This document shows, one piece after another, positions 57,425-64,000 of a stretch of DNA of 64,000 nucleotides. Source of the DNA: Taeniopygia guttata. Taxonomy: Eukaryota > Chordata > Aves > Passeriformes > Estrildidae. The number at the start of each line of letters is the position of its first letter. The first letter of the stretch is position 1. Made by a program: the position numbers and the translations under genes. Below the pieces are notes generated by a model, which was not told the origin of the DNA, did no database searches, and was given only the letters and a program-made list of their open reading frames with translations. The DNA lies in contig NC_133026.1 of the NCBI RefSeq assembly GCF_048771995.1, forward strand, positions 149,691,001 to 149,755,000. Direction: 5' to 3'.

Positions 57425-58125
57425 TGTGAGAACCCCGGGATTGATTCAGAGGTCTCGTGTGGTGGTAAAGTCTCTTCTCCAACCCGTGCTTCCAAAGAAA
57501 ACTCCGCAGCCTCTTGTTGTTCGGTCTCAAGGCAGTTTATTGCTCGTTATCTAAAAGATTGTCTTCACGGGCTGTGGCTGTTTGGTCAGCGGCCCAGGCA
57601 GAGGCACACACACTCCTGACACCCTCACTGCCTGGTGTCTTCTTCTCTCTCCCCACCCAGGGCTGCTGCTATCTTTTATATGATATATAACGTATTATAT
57701 GTTTACAGTTTTCCCCCAATACCTACTACTTATGTTACAAGGTGCTTTTCTACTCTAAACCAATCTGTGAGTGCCAACATCACCAAGAACGTGGAGGTAA
57801 GGAAGAAGAAGGAGGAAGAACAGGATCAGGCCCCCTTTCCTCCATCTTAGAACTTCTGACTCCCCTGTACAAAGTAAAACCCCCCTGTACAGGTGTTAAA
57901 ACCCCCCTGTACAATACTAAAAAATTTTCCCCTCTAATTTGTAATTACTTCTACGATACCATCTAACCCTCTGTGACCGCTTGTTCCACCTTCAAAGTTG
58001 GTAACTCATTCCATGGCTCAAACTCAAAATCACAGCTGTTTCCAGCTGCTTGCCAGGGTCTCAAATGCTTCTGACCAAGGCCTGGAATCTCTGAAAATGT
58101 CTGAGGGACATTTTGAGTTCCAACA
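57425..58125 (-). mobile_element. solo LTR, class II-like ERV (701 bp, 6-bp TSD)
   Basis: Flanked by GGTGGG on both sides (57419-57424 and 58126-58131). On the minus strand it starts TGTTGGAACTC and ends GGTTCTCACA. It is related to the LTRs at 48748 and about 9766 through the shared 'cctccatctt' core and a minus-strand AATAAAC near 57537-57543. Within it CCCCTGTACA occurs three times (57862, 57882, 57904). No viral genes adjoin it. Confidence 0.88.
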
Positions 58126-58131
58126 GGTGGG

Positions 58132-60684
58132 TGGCGCCTTCCCTTCCCATGGCATGGGATGAGCTACAGGGAAATCTTCACAGCAGGGACCAGGCTGTGA
58201 ATGGCATTTAAGGACCAACGAGCAGCAGGATTCAGAGCTGGCACCATTCCCAGGGTCTCCTGCAGGGACGTTTATTAAAGCCCCACCCCAGGTGTGGCAG
58301 CTCCCATTGGTTTGCAGTTGGGTTTTGGCAGGGATTTAATGACTCTGTGAGGAGCAGGGCCAAGGTCCTCGTGGTTTGTCACCTCCACCGTCACTGCGTG
58401 GTTGTCACAGCCACGTCACGGTGCTTTTTATGTCCACCCAGCTTGTGAAGTCTGCCTCTTGATCTTTCACTCTGTCCCCTCCTGGCACCCCCCAGTTCTG
58501 CCCTCCAGATATTCACTGCGTGGGAGCTTTTTAATTTGAAGATCTGTCTCTGAATCTTTCAACCCTGTGCCCATTTCAAACCCCAGGCTCCTCCATGGTG
58601 GGCACAGAACAAGTCCTGAACTTTTCTCCAGTGGTGAATTCACCCCTTCAGCTCCTCAGGTGTTGAATAACTCAACAATTTCTCTTTTTGTCTCGCTCAA
58701 GAGATGGAAATGGAGCAACAAAAGAAAAAGGGAAACCACCCACCCACAGAGCAGCTCTGAGGGCTTTGTTTCCTGGCTTGGCTTCTGGGAAGAAAAGGAA
58801 CTGTGAGCAGGATGCTCCTCTGGGATGCTCAGGATGAGATGTTGGAGGGTTCTGAGATCAGCTGCCTAACAGGATTATTTGGGGCTGTGTTTCAAGAAGT
58901 CAGGGCTGAATGAAGTCAGGATCTGATACTTTTTGAATTGAAAAACTCCTTTTTCATGATCTCAGACAGACAGTTGTGCTGCAGTGGGGCCCTTGTCTAC
59001 TCCCAAAAAATCCCTTCTGCTTGCACATCCCTGTTCAAATCCATCCTGCGGGGCTGCAAATCCTCATTAGATCCTGACATTCTCTGTGGAAAGGATTCAG
59101 TGGACTGGATTAATTTTTCACCTACATCTGTAATTTAATCTTTTCTAATGTGGCACTAAATAAGTTAAACCAAAGGATTCACTGACGGAGGCTGGCGGAG
59201 GGAGAAGGAGAGGGAACCATGTGAGAATGTGCAGTCCAAGGAAGACAAAACATTTTTTATCTTTTCGAGAACTACAGTGGCAATAAAATCTCTAGCAAAT
59301 GTAAACTGTGAGGATGGCAATCTATGCAGAAAACCTTTCCATAGGCACCGTCACCTCCTTCTGGTTTCCATAGAGATTTGGGTTCCTGCTTCCAGCAGAG
59401 AAAATCCCGATTGCCACCTTGTACTTTCTGAAAGGTAAAGCCTCAGCAGCACAGGAACAAGCTCTGAATGTTTATTAAAGTCCTTCATGGCAGGACCTGA
59501 GCATTTCAGGGCTTCCTTATTTTATTTATTTTGAAAATAATTCCTTATTGCTTTTTATTTTTTTTTCACCCCAAGCTTTTCTCTTGCCATGGCAAAGGTG
59601 CTGGACTGGCAGCTTTGGACTCTATGATCACACCCCAATTTCAGCAAACAAGTAAAACTGCAGACAAATGGCTGAACAGGAAGGGAAAACAAAATTCCTT
59701 GATTTATCCTGATAGTCAGAATTGCAAGGAAATCCAGATTAAGCAATGACTTCATGAGCTGTGGGGATAATCTTTAATAAAAGCAGAAAAAAAGTGGATG
59801 CCTAAAGCCACATCAGTGTCAAAAGGGGCAGAAAATTTGATTTTTCTTCTATGCCCTGAACATATTGGAAAGTTTGGGAGGACTTGGGTCCAGTGAGTGG
59901 CAAACAGAACTGATGTCCAGGTTTGTGGCATCCATGGGATGCTGATTTTAGGAATCAGACACTAAATATGTCCAGTTCCCGAAGAGGCAGCTCTGCCTGA
60001 GTTCACCGGGTCAAAGGAATTCAAAATAACCTCACCAGCAGACATCCCCCTGTTTGTTTTCCTTCCTCCCATCTCTTCTGTTTCACTCTGCAGATTTTAG
60101 CCAGCACAGCTCCAGTGTTTTTCCAGAGGTGATGCCAGGCAGTGCTTTCTGCTGACACAGGTAACAAACATCCCAGATTTCCTGAGGTGATCCTGTGTAT
60201 TGACATTCCCCTGTTTTTCATCCTCTTGGTGCCTTGATCTAGGAGGCAATATCAGGGATGTTGAAAGGTCTCAGCCTCTTTATCTGACTTGATTTAAGGT
60301 AAAATAAATAAAAAATGTGGTGATGATTGTGAAGAAAAATGTAGATTTTGCATGATAATGCTTGATTTATGTGACATATTAAAAAAAAAAAAAAAAGACA
60401 TTTAGCAGCTGTTCCAAACTCGTGTAGGAAAGGTGTAGAGGAAGCAACATTTCCTGGATTTTCATGGCATTTCTCTGCCATTCCAGTCGCTGAGGTTGTA
60501 CAGTCAATGTGCAAAGCTGCATCAGACTGTGCTGAAGTGAGCTTTAACTTGAATTTCATTTGGAGTAACTGCGATGGAGGCAATATCCTGGTGCTCAGCA
60601 AAATCTGGGAATATTTGAGAGGTTTTGTCCTGGACAGGCACTCATGGATGAGTGGGAAAAAGAAAGATAAGATGCCTGCTCTCT
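58132..60684. other. CR1-free non-coding stretch
   Basis: About 2.5 kb without recognised repeats or exons. Short open frames only. Confidence 0.4.
60381..60396. repeat. poly(A) 16
   Basis: Uninterrupted A run. Confidence 0.95.
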
Positions 60685-60830
60685 CAGTATCACAGAATCA
60701 TGGAATAATTTGGGTTGGGAGGGACCTTCAAGAAGATCTCATTCCAAACCCTAACATGAACAGGGAAATCACCACTATCCCAAGTCTCTCCAAAACCCAC
60801 CCAACCATTCTGTGATTCCCAGGAAAGCGT
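60685..60830 (-). mobile_element. CR1 LINE 3' fragment (type B)
   Basis: 'tatcacagaatcatggaata' then 'atttgggttgggagggacct'. Confidence 0.9.
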
Positions 60831-61679
60831 CCATGGTGCCACGGAGCAGAATTTGCTGGTGACAGGTTTTAACAAAAAATATTATCTCAGCCTGGATGTT
60901 TTTCCAGCAGTTTCTGTGCAGATTTCCAGCCTTCCCTCAGCCCTCAGCACTGACTTTTACAGTGGAAGAACTTAGGCTGGCCTAAACGCCTGGGTGTCCA
61001 AACTTAATAAGTATCAAAGGTGGCATTAATTCAGCCAAGCTTAATTCATTCCCAGACACGCCTTTCTGATCAAGGCAAAGGGAAGTGAACCACGCTACGT
61101 TCAGGTCACCTTAATTCTGAAATAAATTGAAGACACGGGTCTGAAATTCTTCCATGTAATTTCTGACACAGCCATGCCTCAGTTTGCTTTGGATTTGTTT
61201 TTCTGGAACTCTCTGTGCAGGGGAGTCCTCAGGGACAAAGATCTTTGGGAAATAATGAATTGGTGTTTCCTTTACTTGATTGCAAGGAAATTTAGGAATC
61301 TTTACTGAACATAAAGGAAAAAAATGGTGATTTCTGAGGAAACTGAGTAGGGGAAGCACAGAGCAGTGATGGAGCTTCTTTCTGGGAAAGGCCACCCTGT
61401 CCTCTGCTTCCAGTTCATCCATGTCCTTCATTTTCCATACCAGGAAATGGGGAATGTTCTGCGTGAGGTGGATGTAAGCTCTGAAAACAAGATATTGGTG
61501 GGGGTCCTACACAGAACAGAGGGGTCTGCAGTCACTTTTCCTTCCTGCCTTCACCCTCGGATATTTAGTAAATTCCCCTCTCCAACTCTGCCTCCTCTGG
61601 AAAACCAGGGAACACCACCAGGGAATGTTCCCAGTGACTCTAGGACTGCAGGGAATGCAGGTTGATGGTCTTTCTGTGA
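60831..61679. other. non-coding
   Basis: Nothing recognised. Confidence 0.4.
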
Positions 61680-61775
61680 TTGGAGAATCATGGAATTGTT
61701 TAGGTAGGAAAAGACTTGCAAGATGATTGAATCCAACCTTTAACCCAGAACTGCTGAGGCCACCACCAAGGACAC
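61680..61775 (-). mobile_element. CR1 LINE 3' stub (type A)
   Basis: 'gagaatcatggaattgttta' and 'aacctttaacccagaactgc'. It abuts a sense type B copy, and the two belong to different subgroups. Confidence 0.85.
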
Positions 61776-62115
61776 CTTACTGTGGCCTTCCAGGGCCTGA
61801 AGGAGCTCCAGGAGAGCTGGAGAGGGACTTTGGACAAGGGATGGAGGGACAGGACACATGGAATGGCTTTAAATTGTCAGAGGGTGGATTTAGAAGTGAT
61901 GTTGGACAGGAATTCTTCCCTGTGAGGGTGGTGAGGCCCTGGCACAGGTTGCCCAGGGAAGCTGTGGCTGCCCCATTCCTGGAAGTGTTCCAGGACAGGC
62001 TGGATGGGGTTTGGAACACCCTGAGATAGTGGAAAGTGTCCCTGTCCTTGGCAGGGGTGGAATGAGGTGATCTTGGAGGTTCCTTCCAACTCAAAACATT
62101 CTGGAATTCTGTCAT
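61776..62115 (+). mobile_element. CR1 LINE 3' region (type B)
   Basis: 'tggccttccagggcctgaag' through 'gccctggcacaggttgccca' to 'aaaacattctggaattctgt'. Confidence 0.93.
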
Positions 62116-62974
62116 CAGCACAGACTTCATCAAGTACTGCCCTGACACCACCGCCCAAACCTAGGATGGATTTTAAGGCTGTTATTTAAGGTAAAAACCT
62201 GAAGTTTGGTTTTTTTCCTGCTGTCGAAGTTATCAGTGAATTTGGGCCCTCCACTGGATTTGTAATTTTCCAAGTGTGTAAAACAGGTTTTGTAATCCTG
62301 GTCGCAAAGAGAGATTATCCCTTTACTCTCTTGGGCAAATATGTTCTGGGTGAGGAAGGGTTTCACACCATTCCAGTGACACTCAGAGTATTCTCAGTCC
62401 CTGAAATTCCCACAGCAGAAGAGCACAGAGAGTGGAGATCCTGCAACAAGGGAAATATCTGAGTTTATTTAGTTGAATAATCAAATCAGGTAAGGGCAAA
62501 ATAGACCAAAGTAAGGTCAGATGAGAAACTCTCCTGATATTTCAGTCGATTAAAATGAAGCTGGAAAAAGACATTTCTTCTTGCACTAACCCAGCACAGA
62601 CCTCAGAGTCCCAAATGAGTAAATTCAAGTTCTTTTTTCAGCTTTCTAACCTTTTTCTTACATTTTTTTCTTTCTTTCTGTTCTTTTTTTTTTAATTTTA
62701 GTCAGTTTTTAAGTGCTGTTTTTCAGAAAGAAGAAGCCAAAAAGCTCATTTTGAAGATGTCAAGATTCAATTCCCTTAGAAAAATACAAAACACTTTATG
62801 CCTCTAAGTGGTTCTGTAAGATTGATAAATACTGATTTTTTACATTATTTCAATTTTTTTGAATGTAGTATTGTCTGAGCATGTGTAGGAGGGATAGAAT
62901 CAACGCATCAACTCCGTATCAGAAAGATGAAGGCTTTCAGTGAGCTTGGGAATTCCTGGTTTTGCAGGATATAA
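62116..62974. other. non-coding, AT-rich
   Basis: Nothing recognised. Confidence 0.4.
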
Positions 62975-63265
62975 ATTCATGGGATCAGAAAATGGTTTGG
63001 GTTGGAAGTGACCGGAAAGATCATCTAATTCCACCCCCTGCCACGGGCAGGGACACCTTCCACTGGACCAGGTTGCTCCAAGCCCTGTCCAAATGGTCTT
63101 GGACACTTCCAGGGATGGGGCAGCCACAGCTTCTCTGGGAATTCCATTACAAAGCTTCCCCAACCTCACAGAGAAGAATTTCTTCCCAATGCTCCATCTA
63201 AAGCTAAATTCCTTCATCTTAAGGCCATTCCCTTGTCCTGTCACACCATGCCCTTGTAAAATTCC
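62975..63265 (-). mobile_element. CR1 LINE 3' region (type B)
   Basis: 'cagaaaatggtttgggttgg' through 'agccacagcttctctgggaa' to 'ttaaggccattcccttgtcc'. Confidence 0.94.
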
Positions 63266-63589
63266 CACTCCAGCTGCCTTCCAGACATATGAATTAACGA
63301 GCTGAAAGTTGATAAATATCCAAGATGAAACGACTGAAAACTACACACACTGCAGGCTCACTTTAATTTAACAGGATCCTAAAAATCCCTAAATTTATCT
63401 TAAAAGTAAGGAAAATGGCCATGTATTCCAAAAAAATCACCACAAACTGTGTCAAGAATCGAGCTGGACGTACAGAGCAACTCTCCTTTCAATTCTTAAT
63501 GATTAAAAATCAGCTGTAAAAATAGAAAAAACTGCCTTCAACTCATCCTTGGTACAAATAAGTGTTGCAAATTCCTGGGACAAATTCCT

Positions 63590-63800
63590 GCTCCATGATG
63601 GGCTCGAGCACCCCGGAGCAGTTCGGATGTGATAAGTGGAGCCATTAGAGCCCATTGTGTCAATAATGGAAATTTCACAGCCTTCCTAATTACGTGGAAA
63701 AAGGAGATCCAGGGGAGCAGTTGGGCTGTGCACACACACAGGGCCTGCCTGGAAAGTCAATAAATATGATTTACGGCACTGAATGGTGCAATCGCTTTGA
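63590..63800. promoter_or_regulatory. candidate conserved regulatory element
   Basis: Repeat-free patch with several homeodomain-type cores: CTAATTA, CAATAAA (63758-63764) and ATGATTTACGG (63766-63776). The last matches the composite HOX-PBX consensus I know. No coding frame explains it. Function is inference. Confidence 0.25.
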
Positions 63801-63857
63801 TTAAAAAAGGAAATGAAAGACAAAAAAAAGGCTAAAAACAAAGGAAAAAAAGAAACA

Positions 63858-63960
63858 ACGCAACCTGGTCTAGTGGAAGGTGGCCCTGCCCTTTGCAGGG
63901 GGGTGGAACTGGATAATCTTTAAGATCCCTTCCAACCCAAATCATTTTATGAGTCTATAA
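63858..63960 (+). mobile_element. CR1 LINE 3' stub (type B)
   Basis: 'tctagtggaaggtggccctg' then 'aagatcccttccaacccaaa' and a terminal 'ttttatgagtctata'. Confidence 0.88.
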
Positions 63961-64000
63961 AATAATTTGTATGTGCAGTCTTGGCTCCATCTTGGCTTCT

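Overview
The window looks like non-mammalian amniote DNA, almost certainly from a bird. At least 45 truncated CR1 LINE copies, most of them 3' ends, are spread through it on both strands. There are four solo LTRs of endogenous-retrovirus type and no Alu- or L1-like sequence. The LTR types resemble those I associate with songbirds, so a passerine is my best guess, but that is inference. Most of the 64 kb is intron or intergenic DNA with a moderately AT-rich background.

Left part (1-10.4 kb): repeats and unassigned DNA, then a GC-rich reverse-strand locus at about 6.5-9.6 kb. This is the most gene-like object in the window. It has a strong Kozak ATG (9617), a GT-AG intron (9311-9029) that joins two reading frames exactly in phase, a 2-kb second exon whose frame is open to 7202 except for one TGA at 8167-8165, a candidate 3'-UTR intron (7031-6798), and an AATAAA signal at 6516-6511. 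I do not recognise the protein. An ERV-type LTR in the same orientation lies just upstream and may supply the promoter.

Middle (10.4-29.2 kb): many CR1 copies, one intact tRNA-Leu(CAG) gene at 19599-19681 followed 25 bp later by three 64-bp tandem repeats, a CR1-poor block at about 23.2-28.4 kb, and an uninterrupted (TTCC)97 microsatellite at 28754-29141.

Right part (29.2-64 kb): more CR1, one AT-rich solo LTR (32484-32791), and two solo LTRs of another family with exact 6-bp target-site duplications (48748-49367, TSD GTCAGG; 57425-58125, TSD GGTGGG). There is also a CR1 copy with a 5' inversion (52085-52640). A 135-bp open exon with good splice sites at 51830-51964 on the + strand suggests that part of this region is intronic to a larger, unidentified + strand gene. 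The stretches at 43.5-43.98 kb and 63.59-63.8 kb have the look of conserved regulatory DNA.

CR1 labels used below, by the 3'-terminal sequence seen. Type A: 'ggttggaaaagacct' followed by a 'cccactaaaccatgtccc'-like segment. Type B: 'gggttggaagggacct' with 'gggcagggacacctt'. Type C: 'cctgagttggaagg' with 'ctggccctgcacag'. These are descriptive groups and not database names.
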